Assembly (NCBI GenBank): GCA_016708345.1
Contig: JADJFX010000003.1
Span: forward strand, 620,001-684,000
Length of the DNA stretch: 64,000 nt
Direction of reading: 5' to 3'
Source of the DNA: Candidatus Rhodoferax bjergmarkensis
GTDB taxonomy: Bacteria; Pseudomonadota; Gammaproteobacteria; Burkholderiales; Burkholderiaceae_C
Shown here: positions 1 to 8,645 of the stretch, one piece after another
How positions within the stretch are numbered: position 1 is the stretch's first letter
How the letters are laid out: each line of letters starts with the position of its first letter
Translations under genes and position numbers: made by a program
Notes under the pieces: model-generated
Databases searched by the model: none
What the model was told of the DNA's origin: nothing
Seen by the model: only the letters and a program-made list of their open reading frames with translations

Positions 1-272
1 CGCGCGAAACAGGAAGACGCAGCACAAATGCAGCACCGTGGACACATTCACCGATTGATAGAAGTCGATCAGACTGACATGGGGCTCGCGGTACTGGGCA
101 ACCACGTCGCCGATGACCAACAGCAGATTTGCGGCGCTGAAATACAGCGCAGCCGTGCGGGAAATATTCAGGGCAATGCCAAAAACGCCCAGCCCAAGCC
201 CGCCAGAGCGGCCACAAAGGTGATGACCCGGGCCAGGGTTTCAACTTCACCAACCGGCATATTCATGTCCAT
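1..272 (-). pseudogene. Partial membrane protein, apparent frameshift, cut by window edge
   Basis: An ATG at 272 with AGGA six bases upstream opens 8 bases after the stop of the hybrid kinase gene, so the two probably form one operon. The frame encodes a hydrophobic stretch (VITFVAALAGLGWAFLALP) and stops at 168-170. Another frame continues to the window edge with a further membrane-like segment (AANLLLVIGDVV). Adding one C to the C-run read from 171-173 would join the two. The rest lies outside the window. It may be the membrane-sensing part of a signalling protein, but no domain is recognisable, so no function is assigned. The frameshift could be real or a homopolymer error. Confidence 0.5.
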
Positions 273-279
273 GTGAGTC

Positions 280-1950
280 CTATGGGGTTGGTTCTGTCAA
301 ATCAGCATGCAGGGCGTAAGGCAGGCACACCGTCAGGGTGGTGCTTGCTTGTTCATCCGAGGTTTCCATGGCGATGGTGCCGCCATGGGTTATGGCAATC
401 AGTCGTGCCGAGAAGGTGCCCAATCCGGTTCCGTCAGGTTTGCCGGAGGTGGAGAATTTTTCAAAAAATCGATCCCGAATGTCGTGCGGTACCACCCCAT
501 CGTTGCTGATTCGAATGGAAACCATATATTGGTTCGCAAGTTCGTTCCCGGCACCGGGGGCCAGCAGGTCGATGCCAATTTCCGTGCCATCACGGGCGGC
601 TTCCAGTGCATTTTTGACCAGGTTGTTGAACATCGAGTAACACAGCAGTTCATCGCCGAGCACCGGCAGGCTGCCGGGTGCATCGGCGTCGCGTCCATTC
701 GACCTGAACTGGATCATGATCTGGCGGATTAGCAACTGCGAACTCATCTCGCGCACGATCCGGTCAAAAATCAGGGCCAGGTCCACGGTGCCAGGATTGA
801 AAACGTAGCTTCCTTGTTCCATTTTGTACAGGTCCAGCGACAGGCTGACCATGTCCAAAACGCTGTAAGCGGCCTGCTCTACGTACTTGACGATTTCCTT
901 GTGCTCCTGGGCCACTTGCGGGTCGGCCAGCAAGCTGGAAGAAAAATTGATGATGCCGGCAATCGGGCTTTTGAGGTCGTGCTGTGCCATTCGGTCAAAC
1001 TCATCGCGCAGGCGAAGGTGGTCCTGCAAAATCGCATTTTGTTCAATGAGGGCAATTCGGTTGCGTTTGAGTTCCGCGAAGGCCTGACGGAGCTTTAAGT
1101 GGGTATCGATGCGTGAGCGAAGAATCGGTGGGTCGGCCGGTTTGGTGACAAAGTCCACGGCACCCACAGCGAAACCGTTGGTTACATCGGTCGTTTCACT
1201 CATGGCGGTCAGAAAAATCACCGGAATGTCTGCCGTGGCGGGGTTGGCCTTGATGCGTCGGCAGACTTCAAAGCCATCCATGTCAGGCATCATCACGTCG
1301 AGCAAAATAAGATCCGGAATTTTTCCGGAATCCAGAATTTTTAAAGCCCGCTCGCCGCTGTTGGCTGCTCTGACCTGGTAATTCTCACTCAGCAGTTCGA
1401 CCAGCACATCCAGGTTGTCGGGCAGGTCGTCAACCACCAGCAGCGTCGGTTTGGCAAGCCCCGCAGTCTGCCCGGCATCCCGCAGTGAGGTCGCATGGTC
1501 CCTGGCAGAGTCAGGGCCTGTGCGCTGCAATACTGCAGGAATTTTGCCCGTGGACAGTGGTATTTTCGGATGCGGCTGTTCAATGACTTTTTTCAGCTTG
1601 GATTCGAGCGCGCCCACGTTGAAGGGCTTGATCATGTACTCTGATACCCCAGCGTCAATGGCCAGCTGTACCTGGAATCGTTCTGTCTCTGCCGTCATCA
1701 TCAGGACGGGCAGGTTGGCGTGCTGGGCGCTGGCGCGTATTTTCTTGAGAAGTTCCAGCCCCGACATCACTGGCATATTCCAGTCAGAGATGACAACATC
1801 CACGGTCAGGGTCTCAATCTTGCGCCAGGCCTCGGCACCATTGGCAGCCGTGACGATGTTTTGCATTCCCAACTGGTGCAAGCTGTTGGTCAGAATGCGT
1901 CGCATGCCTTCCATGTCGTCCACCACCAGAAATTTGGTTCTGTAGTCCAT
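280..1950 (-). CDS. Hybrid sensor histidine kinase with two N-terminal receiver domains
   Basis: Domains in order: a CheY-like receiver (residues about 4-120, phospho-acceptor Asp in ISDWNMP near residue 56, conserved Lys in IKPF), a second receiver (LILLDVMMPDMDG, TKPADP), then a dimerisation segment whose phospho-His lies in AQHDLKSPI, and a C-terminal HATPase domain with GTGLGTFSA. It lacks membrane segments and is probably a cytoplasmic phosphorelay protein. I chose the ATG at 1950 (MDYRTKFLVVDD) over the longer frame from 2022 because it begins just before the first receiver and AAAGGGAC lies upstream. The membrane-protein gene that follows may be its partner. The stimulus is unknown. 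Confidence 0.85.
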   Translation of the reverse strand: MDYRTKFLVVDDMEGMRRILTNSLHQLGMQNIVTAANGAEAWRKIETLTVDVVISDWNMPVMSGLELLKKIRASAQHANLPVLMMTAETERFQVQLAIDAGVSEYMIKPFNVGALESKLKKVIEQPHPKIPLSTGKIPAVLQRTGPDSARDHATSLRDAGQTAGLAKPTLLVVDDLPDNLDVLVELLSENYQVRAANSGERALKILDSGKIPDLILLDVMMPDMDGFEVCRRIKANPATADIPVIFLTAMSETTDVTNGFAVGAVDFVTKPADPPILRSRIDTHLKLRQAFAELKRNRIALIEQNAILQDHLRLRDEFDRMAQHDLKSPIAGIINFSSSLLADPQVAQEHKEIVKYVEQAAYSVLDMVSLSLDLYKMEQGSYVFNPGTVDLALIFDRIVREMSSQLLIRQIMIQFRSNGRDADAPGSLPVLGDELLCYSMFNNLVKNALEAARDGTEIGIDLLAPGAGNELANQYMVSIRISNDGVVPHDIRDRFFEKFSTSGKPDGTGLGTFSARLIAITHGGTIAMETSDEQASTTLTVCLPYALHADLTEPTP

Positions 1951-2151
1951 TCGTCCCTTTGAAAGAAAGTGCGTTGGCGATATGACGACCCCCCTTTCTT
2001 GGGTGCTGCGAAGGCCAGCCAAGCCATGAAAAGGGATGCGACCAGCAGTCTAGCTTCTTTGCGCTTCTTTTGTGTTTGGGTGCCTGGGTTCTAGGGGGCT
2101 GGTCATCAGCGCCAAGGGGTCAAGCAAAATTACACCCCCCATTTGCCCTGT

Positions 2152-3150
2152 TCATTGCGAAGGGACAGGGTGGCCAGCAGCAGTGGCATGTAGGGCGTTG
2201 ATGGAATCTCGGCGGTGCTGGCTGGCGCGCCCGGGGGCGTCGTAGGCGTCCACAATACGCGCCACCAGCGGGTGGCGCACCACGTCGGAACTGGTCAGGC
2301 GGCAAATGGCAATGCCGTCAATCTGTTTGAGCACGCGCTCCGCGTCAATCAGGCCGCTGAGCTGGGTTTTGGGCAGATCAATCTGGCTCACGTCGCCTGT
2401 GACCACAGCCTTGGAGCCAAAGCCAATGCGGGTCAGAAACATTTTCATCTGCTCGGGCGTGGTGTTTTGCGCCTCGTCCAGAATCACAAAGGCGGTGTTG
2501 AGCGTGCGCCCGCGCATGAAGGCCAGCGGGGCGATTTCGATGGTTTGACGCTCAAACGCTTTTTGCACCTGCTCAAAGCCCATCAGATCGTACAGCGCGT
2601 CGTACAGCGGGCGCAGGTAAGGGTCGATCTTTTGCGCCAAGTCACCGGGCAAATAGCCCAGCCGCTCACCGGCCTCCACTGCCGGGCGCGTCAGCACAAT
2701 GCGTTGCACGGCGCTGCGCTGCAAGGCGTCCACTGCCATGGCCACGGCAAGATAGGTTTTGCCGGTACCGGCCGGGCCGATGCCAAAGGTGATGTCGTGG
2801 CTGGCGATGTGGTCCAGGTAGTTGGCCTGGTTGAGGGTGCGGGGCTTGAGGTCGGCGCGTTTGGTTTTGAGCGCCGGGCCCTCGGCGCTGTCCATTTCGG
2901 GGTCACCAGCGAGCATCAGTTGCACGGTGGCGGGGGCGATTGGGCGGGCGGCAATTTCATAGAGGGCTTGCAGCATCTCCATGCCGCGCTTGGCGTTGGC
3001 CTTGGTGCCATCAACCTTGAATTGCTCGTGGCGGTGGGCAATTTTGATCTGCAGGGCCATCTCAATGGTGCGCAAATGCTCGTCCATCGGGCCGCACAGG
3101 TGGGACAGGCGGGTGTTGTTGGGCGGCGAAAAAAGGTGTCTGAGAATCAA
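2152..3150 (-). CDS. phoH: PhoH family ATPase
   Basis: PhoH-like P-loop ATPase, 332 residues, the usual length. Walker A is GPAGTGKT near residue 125 and Walker B is VILDEAQN near residue 215. The N-terminal part (HLCGPMDEHLRTIE, KIAHRHEQFKVDG) is typical of the family, which is linked to RNA metabolism and ribosome maturation. The start is a TTG, supported by GAAGGA upstream and by the family's usual MILRH beginning. ybeY, which often follows phoH in Burkholderiales, is not adjacent here. The gene is divergent from ruvA with only 54 bases between them, so their promoters must overlap or abut. Confidence 0.9.
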   Translation of the reverse strand: MILRHLFSPPNNTRLSHLCGPMDEHLRTIEMALQIKIAHRHEQFKVDGTKANAKRGMEMLQALYEIAARPIAPATVQLMLAGDPEMDSAEGPALKTKRADLKPRTLNQANYLDHIASHDITFGIGPAGTGKTYLAVAMAVDALQRSAVQRIVLTRPAVEAGERLGYLPGDLAQKIDPYLRPLYDALYDLMGFEQVQKAFERQTIEIAPLAFMRGRTLNTAFVILDEAQNTTPEQMKMFLTRIGFGSKAVVTGDVSQIDLPKTQLSGLIDAERVLKQIDGIAICRLTSSDVVRHPLVARIVDAYDAPGRASQHRRDSINALHATAAGHPVPSQ

Positions 3151-3204
3151 GCTGATAATTCCTTCAATAACGTGAGAATCCTAGGCTCCAATGATAGGCA
3201 ACAA

Positions 3205-3777
3205 ATGATCGGCAAACTGACAGGCATCCTCAGCGACAAAAATCCACCCCAGGTGCTGGTGGACTGCAATGGGGTCGGCTACGAAGTGCAGGTACCCATG
3301 AGCACGTTTTACAACCTGCCGGAGCTCGGTGCCCGTGTGAGTTTGCTGACGCATTTTGTGGTGCGTGAAGACGCGCAAATTCTCTATGGCTTTGACAACG
3401 CCCAAGAGCGTGAAGCCTTTCGCCAGCTCATCAAAATTACTGGCGTGGGGCCGCGCACGGCGCTGTCGGTACTGTCGGGCATGAGTGTGGGAGAGCTGGC
3501 CCAGGCGGTGACGCAACAGGAAGCAGGGCGCTTGATCAAGGTGCCCGGCATTGGCAAAAAAACGGCGGAGCGACTGCTGCTGGAACTCAAAGGCAAGCTT
3601 GGGCCAGACTTGGGCGTGACCGCCAGCGTGGCGAACGACGCACAAGCCGACATTTTGCAAGCACTGCTGGCGCTGGGTTACAGCGACAAGGAAGCCGCCG
3701 CCGCCCTCAAGGCGCTGCCAGCCGAGGTAGGGGTGAGTGAGGGTATCAAACTGGCCCTGCGGGCGCTGGCGAAGTAG
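3205..3777 (+). CDS. ruvA: Holliday junction branch migration protein RuvA
   Basis: Complete 190-residue RuvA, starting MIGKLTGILSDKNPP. It has an N-terminal OB-fold, two helix-hairpin-helix motifs (LIKITGVGPRTALSVLSG and LIKVPGIGKKTAERLL) and a C-terminal RuvB-interacting three-helix segment ending LALRALAK. RuvA tetramers bind Holliday junctions and load the RuvB motor. A much longer frame in the same register begins upstream, but that part is antisense to phoH, so the start at 3205 is preferred. ruvB and ruvC are not adjacent. A copy of the dispersed palindromic repeat follows directly. Confidence 0.96.
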   Translation: MIGKLTGILSDKNPPQVLVDCNGVGYEVQVPMSTFYNLPELGARVSLLTHFVVREDAQILYGFDNAQEREAFRQLIKITGVGPRTALSVLSGMSVGELAQAVTQQEAGRLIKVPGIGKKTAERLLLELKGKLGPDLGVTASVANDAQADILQALLALGYSDKEAAAALKALPAEVGVSEGIKLALRALAK

Positions 3778-3786
3778 GGAAAAATT

Positions 3787-3850
3787 GCTACTAAATATAT
3801 AGCTGCTCGCGCAGTATCCACGTGCGCAACAGCCCAAAAAGTATCATATT
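3787..3850 (+). repeat. Dispersed palindromic repeat, copy 1 (ruvA-ppc)
   Basis: The core GCTACTAAATATATAGC (3787-3803) is followed by TGCTCGCGCA, nine bases, then TGCGCAA. Two stacked inverted repeats are visible: GCTA/TAGC and GCGCA/TGCGC. It fills the convergent gap between ruvA and ppc and could help terminate transcription, although no T-tract is attached. Confidence 0.85.
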
Positions 3851-3855
3851 AAAAA

Positions 3856-6741
3856 CTACCCGGTATTCCTGAGCCCCGCCGCGATCCCGTTGATCGAAAT
3901 GTGAATGCCCCGCTGCACCCGCTCATCGGCCTGACCGGCGCGGTAACGCCGCACCAGCTCCACCTGCAGGTGATGCAAGGGGTCAATGTACGGGAAGCGG
4001 TGGCGGATGGAGCGCTGCAGGGCGGCGTTGTTGGCCAGGCGGTGCTTGTCGCCGGTAATCGAAGCCAAGGCGCTGGCGGTGCGGTGCCATTCGGCTTCGA
4101 TGGCGGTGAAGATTTTTTTGCGCAGGCGGGCGTCCAGCACCAGCTCCGAATAACGCGAGGCCAGTGCCAGGTCGCTTTTGGCCATGACCATGTCCATGTT
4201 GGACAGCAGGGTGCGGAAGAAGGGCCATTGTCGGTACATCTGCTGTAGCAGCGCCAGCCGGTCTTTGTGCTTGCTGCTGCGCTTGGCACCTGGCGTGCCA
4301 TCTTGCGCCAGGAACTGCTCTACTGCGGAACCAAAGCCGTACCAGCCGGGCAGGGTGAGGCGGCATTGGCCCCAGCTGAAGCCCCAGGGAATGGCCCGCA
4401 GGTCTTCAATTTTTTGCGAGGCCTTGCGCGAGGCGGGGCGTGAGCCGATGTTGAGTTCGGCGATTTCGCGGATTGGGGTGGAGTCAAAAAAGTATTCGGT
4501 GAAGCCGGGCGTTTCATAGACCAGCTTGCGGTAGGCTGCCATGCTGCTGTGGGACAGTTCCGCAGCCGCCTGCAAGAACGGTTCGGTGGCGGATTTGGTG
4601 GGCTGCAAGAGGGTGGCTTCGAGCGTGGCGGCCACCAAGGTTTCCAGGTTGCGCCGGCCAATTTCGGGGTTGGCGTATTTGGAGCCGATGACTTCGCCCT
4701 GTTCGGTCAGCCGGATCTGGCCGCGCACGGTGCCGGGAGGTTGCGCCAAAATGGCCTGGTAGCTGGGGCCGCCGCCCCGGCCCACGGTGCCGCCGCGCCC
4801 GTGGAACATGCGCAGCTGGATTGTTGTGGCCCCCACGCTGGCGAGTTCGTCAAACACATCCACCAGCGCGATTTCGGCGCGGTACAGCTCCCAGTTGCTG
4901 GTGAAGATGCCGCCGTCCTTGTTGCTGTCGGAGTAGCCCAGCATGATGTCCTGCTCGGCCCCGCTGCGCTGCACCAGTTGGGCGATGCCCGGGAGTGCGT
5001 AAAACTCGCGCATGATGGGTGCTGCATTGCGCAGGTCTTCAATGGTTTCAAACAGGGGTACCACGATCAGGTCGCAGGTGGAGGCATTGGCGTTCGCGCC
5101 GCCTGCACGACGCGGGGCCTGCGGGTCGTTCAGTATGCCGCGCATCAGGCCCACTTCTTTTTGCAGCAGCAGCACTTCGAGCAAGTCGCTGACGGTCTCC
5201 GTATGGCTGATGATGTAGTGGCGAATGGCCTGCGTGCCAAAGCGTTCGCGCATCACTTTGGCGGTTTCGAAAATGGCGAGTTCACTTTGGGTGAGCTCCG
5301 AGTACACGGCACCCATCACGCGCAGGGGGCGGGCGTCATTGAGCAGTTTCATCAATAGCTCGCGCTTGGGTTTTTCATCCAGTTGCGCATAGCCCGGCTC
5401 GATGCGCGCCACCGCCAGCAATTCGGCCATGACGGTTTCATGCTTGTCCGAGCTTTGGCGCAGGTCCACGGTGGCCAGATGAAAACCAAACACTTCCACC
5501 GCCCGGATCAGCGGGCGCAGGCGCTGCGCCACCAGCGCGCTGCCGTGATGGTCGAGCAGCGATGCCTCGATGGTGCGCAGGTCGGACAGAAATTCTTCGG
5601 CACAGGCATAAGCGTTTTGTGGGGCCACCGCGTGGCGCGCCGCCTGGCCACCCGTCAGCTTGGTCAGGGCCGACGCCAGCCGGGCATAGACGCCGATCAG
5701 GGCGCGCCGGTAGGGTTCGTCCTTGCGGTGTTCGTTGGTGTCGGGCGAGCGCGCTGCCAGCGCCTGCATGGCGGGCAGGCAGTCCACCAGCAGGGCCGAG
5801 AGGGACAGCTCTGCGCCCAGGTTGTGTACTTCTGTGAGGTAGTGGCGCAGTGCCACATCGGCCTGCCGGCGCAGCGCGTGCGTGAGCGTTTGGGCGTTGA
5901 CATTGGGGTTGCCGTCACGGTCGCCGCCAATCCATTGGCCCATGCGTAAAAAGCTGTGTACCGGGTGCTGGCCCAGCGCGCGTTCCAGGTCGGCGTACAG
6001 TTTGGGAATTTCATGCAGGAAGGTGGATTCGTAATAGCTCAGGGCGTTTTCAACCTCGTCGGCGACGGTGAGCTTGGTAAAGCGTAAGAGCCGGGTTTGC
6101 CAGAGCTGCAGCACGCGGGCACGGATGTGTTCCTCATTGGCGGCCAGCTCGCGCGGGCTCAAGGTGTCTTTGCGCGCGCTGACCAGGACCGCCTTGAGCT
6201 TGATGTCGTCACGCAAGCTCAGCAACTGGGCGATTTCACGCTCGGCGTCGAGAATGCTTTTGCGCTGAACTTCGGTCGGGTGGGCTGTGAGCACGGGCGA
6301 CACAAAGCTGGTGGCGAGTGTGTTTGCTATTGTTTTGGGAGCTATTCCCGCCCAGCGCAAGCGCGCCAGTGCCACTTCTATGCTGCCTTCCTGGGTGTCG
6401 CCCGCGCGCTCATGGATGGCGCGGCGGCGGATGTGGTGGCGGTCTTCGGCCAGGTTGGCCAGATGGCTGAAGTAAGTAAAGGCGCGAATCACGCTCACGG
6501 CGGTGTCGCCACTCAAACTGGTGAGCAGCTTTTTAAGGGCCAGATCGGCCTCTTGGTCGGCATGACGGCGAAATGCCACCGACAGCTTGCGAATTTGCTC
6601 AATCAACTCAAACGCAGCCACACCTTCTTGCTCACGGATGACGTCGCCCAGAATGCGCCCCAGCAAGCGGATGTCTTCCATCAGCGGGCGTTCATTGTCT
6701 TTGGTGCCCTTGGCGGCATCTGGTTTTGCAGGAGTGGTCAT
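3856..6741 (-). CDS. ppc: Phosphoenolpyruvate carboxylase
   Basis: Carboxylates phosphoenolpyruvate to oxaloacetate, the anaplerotic entry to the TCA cycle. The active-site blocks are present: VLTAHPTEVQR with the catalytic His, GYSDSNKDGG, FHGRGGTVGRGGGPS, and the C-terminal RNTG. The ATG at 6741 (MTTPAKPDAAKG) gives 961 residues, longer than the E. coli enzyme. The frame extends upstream, but that part overlaps hemC antisense. Near residue 130 the chain carries an Ala-Gly-Ile-Ala-Pro-Lys-Thr-Ile-Ala-Asn segment that coincides with a copy of the dispersed repeat at 6326-6363, just before the active-site HPTE motif. It appears monocistronic. Confidence 0.96.
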   Translation of the reverse strand: MTTPAKPDAAKGTKDNERPLMEDIRLLGRILGDVIREQEGVAAFELIEQIRKLSVAFRRHADQEADLALKKLLTSLSGDTAVSVIRAFTYFSHLANLAEDRHHIRRRAIHERAGDTQEGSIEVALARLRWAGIAPKTIANTLATSFVSPVLTAHPTEVQRKSILDAEREIAQLLSLRDDIKLKAVLVSARKDTLSPRELAANEEHIRARVLQLWQTRLLRFTKLTVADEVENALSYYESTFLHEIPKLYADLERALGQHPVHSFLRMGQWIGGDRDGNPNVNAQTLTHALRRQADVALRHYLTEVHNLGAELSLSALLVDCLPAMQALAARSPDTNEHRKDEPYRRALIGVYARLASALTKLTGGQAARHAVAPQNAYACAEEFLSDLRTIEASLLDHHGSALVAQRLRPLIRAVEVFGFHLATVDLRQSSDKHETVMAELLAVARIEPGYAQLDEKPKRELLMKLLNDARPLRVMGAVYSELTQSELAIFETAKVMRERFGTQAIRHYIISHTETVSDLLEVLLLQKEVGLMRGILNDPQAPRRAGGANANASTCDLIVVPLFETIEDLRNAAPIMREFYALPGIAQLVQRSGAEQDIMLGYSDSNKDGGIFTSNWELYRAEIALVDVFDELASVGATTIQLRMFHGRGGTVGRGGGPSYQAILAQPPGTVRGQIRLTEQGEVIGSKYANPEIGRRNLETLVAATLEATLLQPTKSATEPFLQAAAELSHSSMAAYRKLVYETPGFTEYFFDSTPIREIAELNIGSRPASRKASQKIEDLRAIPWGFSWGQCRLTLPGWYGFGSAVEQFLAQDGTPGAKRSSKHKDRLALLQQMYRQWPFFRTLLSNMDMVMAKSDLALASRYSELVLDARLRKKIFTAIEAEWHRTASALASITGDKHRLANNAALQRSIRHRFPYIDPLHHLQVELVRRYRAGQADERVQRGIHISINGIAAGLRNTG
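6326..6363 (-). repeat. Dispersed palindromic repeat, copy 2 (inside ppc)
   Basis: On the minus strand the core reads GCTCCCAAAACAATAGC (6326-6342 on the plus strand), flanked by a GCGCTGGGCGGGAATA segment. It is read in frame by ppc. This copy is shorter and more diverged than the others. Confidence 0.55.
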
Positions 6742-6847
6742 GGCGTGCTTTTGAAAAAATAAAGGCCGCAAGCGGGCTGGGCGAGCCATGCTAGCATTCC
6801 TGCCTTTATCCAGACAACAAACAGGTTTTGGCCCAGAGCCGCAGCGT

Positions 6848-7801
6848 ATGAGCAATTTGACAATCACGATAGCAACCCGAGAGAGCCGTCTGGCCATGTG
6901 GCAGGCCGAGCACGTAAAGGCACTGCTGGAGCAGCGCGGACACGAGGTAAGCCTCTTGGGCATGACCACCCAGGGTGACCAGATTCTGGACCGCTCATTG
7001 AGCAAAGTTGGTGGCAAAGGACTGTTTGTAAAGGAGCTGGAAGTGGCGCTGGAAGAAGGCCGCGCCGACCTGGCAGTTCACTCGCTGAAAGACGTGCCCA
7101 TGGAGCTGCCCGAAGGCTTTGTGCTGGCCTGCGTGATGGAGCGCGAAGACCCGCGCGATGCTTTTGTCTCCAACCACTATCCCGATCTGGCCGCGCTGCC
7201 TCAAGGTGCGGTGGTGGGCACCTCCAGCCTGCGCCGCATGGCGCTGCTGCGCGCGCGCCGGCCTGATTTGAAAATTGAGCCCTTGCGCGGCAATTTGGAC
7301 ACGCGCCTGCGCAAGCTCGACGACGGGGGTTATGACGCGATTGTGCTGGCGGCTGTGGGCCTCAAGCGCCTGGGTCTTGCGTCACGCATTCGCGGCGTAT
7401 TTGAACCCGGTGAAATGCTGCCGGCAGCGGGACAAGGCGCGCTGGGTATTGAGGTTCGCAGCCAGCGGCAGGACGTGATCGACGCGCTGGCACCGCTGGC
7501 GCATCAGACGAGCTGGTTGGCCGTGTCCGCCGAGCGGGCGGTGAGCAGGGCCATGGGTGGCAGTTGCTCCATGCCATTGGCCGCGTTTGCCACGCTGGAG
7601 GGTTCAACATTGACGCTGGATGCCGCTTGGGGTGATCCCGAGGGCGAGCTTGCTTTGGTCACGGCCCGTGCCAGTGAACCGGTGAGCGATCTGGCCAGCG
7701 CTACTGCATTGGGCGAACGCCTCGCAAGTCGGCTGCGCGCGCGCGTGCTGTCCAGCGGCGGTACGCTTCATCCGGCCGGTGCGAACCCGGTAGCGGGCTG
7801 A
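6848..7801 (+). CDS. hemC: Hydroxymethylbilane synthase (porphobilinogen deaminase)
   Basis: Condenses four porphobilinogen molecules to hydroxymethylbilane in tetrapyrrole synthesis. It has 317 residues. The substrate-binding blocks are intact (VHSLKDVP, GTSSLRR, LRGNLDTRL, AAGQGALGIE), and Cys240 in GGSCSMPLAAFA is the expected dipyrromethane attachment site. The start at 6848 (MSNLTITIATRES) matches the family. A longer in-frame start at 6788 is unlikely. It heads hemC-hemD-hemX-hemY, with hemD two bases after its stop. Confidence 0.97.
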   Translation: MSNLTITIATRESRLAMWQAEHVKALLEQRGHEVSLLGMTTQGDQILDRSLSKVGGKGLFVKELEVALEEGRADLAVHSLKDVPMELPEGFVLACVMEREDPRDAFVSNHYPDLAALPQGAVVGTSSLRRMALLRARRPDLKIEPLRGNLDTRLRKLDDGGYDAIVLAAVGLKRLGLASRIRGVFEPGEMLPAAGQGALGIEVRSQRQDVIDALAPLAHQTSWLAVSAERAVSRAMGGSCSMPLAAFATLEGSTLTLDAAWGDPEGELALVTARASEPVSDLASATALGERLASRLRARVLSSGGTLHPAGANPVAG

Positions 7802-7803
7802 AC

Positions 7804-8616
7804 ATGCGGGTCATCGTCACCCGCCCCAAGCGCGAGGCCCAGCGCTGGGTGCTGGACCTGTCCGAGGCTGGCTTTGAGGCGATGGCGCTGCCGTTGATCA
7901 AAGTGGGGCCGGTCGAAGATGCTGCCGAGGTGGTCAAGGCCTGGCAGCATCTGAACGATTATGTAGGGGTGATGTTTGTCAGCGGCAATGCGGTAGAGCA
8001 TTTTTTTGCATCAAAACCGCATCTTGCGCCCGAATTCAGTGCGCAAGCAGCTATCAAAACAAGAGCATGGGCGACCGGTCCCGGCACCGCCAAAGCCTTG
8101 TTGCGCGAGGCGGTGGCACCGGGGCTGATTGATGCACCATCGGCCACTACCAGCCAGTTTGATTCGGAAGCCTTGTGGCGGGTGATTGGCGGGCAGGTGC
8201 AGCCGGGCGACAAGGTGCTGATCGTGCGGGGCGGCGATGCGGCAGACCGGGCCAGCGCTGGCAAGGGGGCTGGGCGGGAGTGGTTTGCCAACAGCGTGAC
8301 CCTGGCGGGTGGGCAGGCCGACTTTGTGGTGGCTTACCAACGCTACGCACCTTATTTCAGCAGCCACGAGCGCGAACTGGCGCACCAAGCCAGCATGGAT
8401 GGAAGCACCGTCTGGTTGTTCAGCAGCACCGAGGCGGTCACCAACCTGCGCACCTGGCTGCCCGAACACGACTGGTCACAGGCCCGCGCAGTGGCCACGC
8501 ACCCGCGCATTGCCGCAGCGGTCAAAAGGGCCGGTTTTGGTGTGGTCCGTGAATCCCGTCCAACCTTGCTGGACGTGGCGTCAACCTTGAACAGTCTGGG
8601 CCCGGGCGCACCTTGA
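7804..8616 (+). CDS. hemD: Uroporphyrinogen-III synthase
   Basis: Closes and isomerises hydroxymethylbilane to uroporphyrinogen III. It has 270 residues and begins MRVIVTRPKREAQRW, typical of HemD. Sequence conservation in this family is weak, and the call leans on position directly after hemC and on the C-terminal ATHPRIAAAVKRAGFG block. Residues about 67-88, between FFASKP and MGDRSRHRQ-equivalent sequence, are encoded by a complete copy of the dispersed palindromic repeat (8003-8066), read through without a stop. The insertion lies between the first strand-helix unit and the second domain and is presumably tolerated as a surface loop. Confidence 0.93.
   Translation: MRVIVTRPKREAQRWVLDLSEAGFEAMALPLIKVGPVEDAAEVVKAWQHLNDYVGVMFVSGNAVEHFFASKPHLAPEFSAQAAIKTRAWATGPGTAKALLREAVAPGLIDAPSATTSQFDSEALWRVIGGQVQPGDKVLIVRGGDAADRASAGKGAGREWFANSVTLAGGQADFVVAYQRYAPYFSSHERELAHQASMDGSTVWLFSSTEAVTNLRTWLPEHDWSQARAVATHPRIAAAVKRAGFGVVRESRPTLLDVASTLNSLGPGAP
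8003..8066 (-). repeat. Dispersed palindromic repeat, copy 3 (inside hemD)
   Basis: On the plus strand TTGCGCC, nine bases, TGCGCAAGCA precede the core GCTATCAAAACAAGAGC (8050-8066). The layout is the reverse complement of copy 1. It is open in the hemD frame. Confidence 0.8.
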
Positions 8617-8645
8617 AAATCGCTCTGGCATCTTAAAATCAGACC

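Noticed and set aside
2215..3204. Long frame upstream of and in register with ruvA
   Set aside because: It is antisense to phoH and has the composition of a shadow frame. ruvA starts at 3205 by family comparison.
4549..6762. Long plus-strand frames over ppc
   Set aside because: Antisense shadows in GC-rich sequence; the ppc protein motifs on the minus strand are unequivocal.
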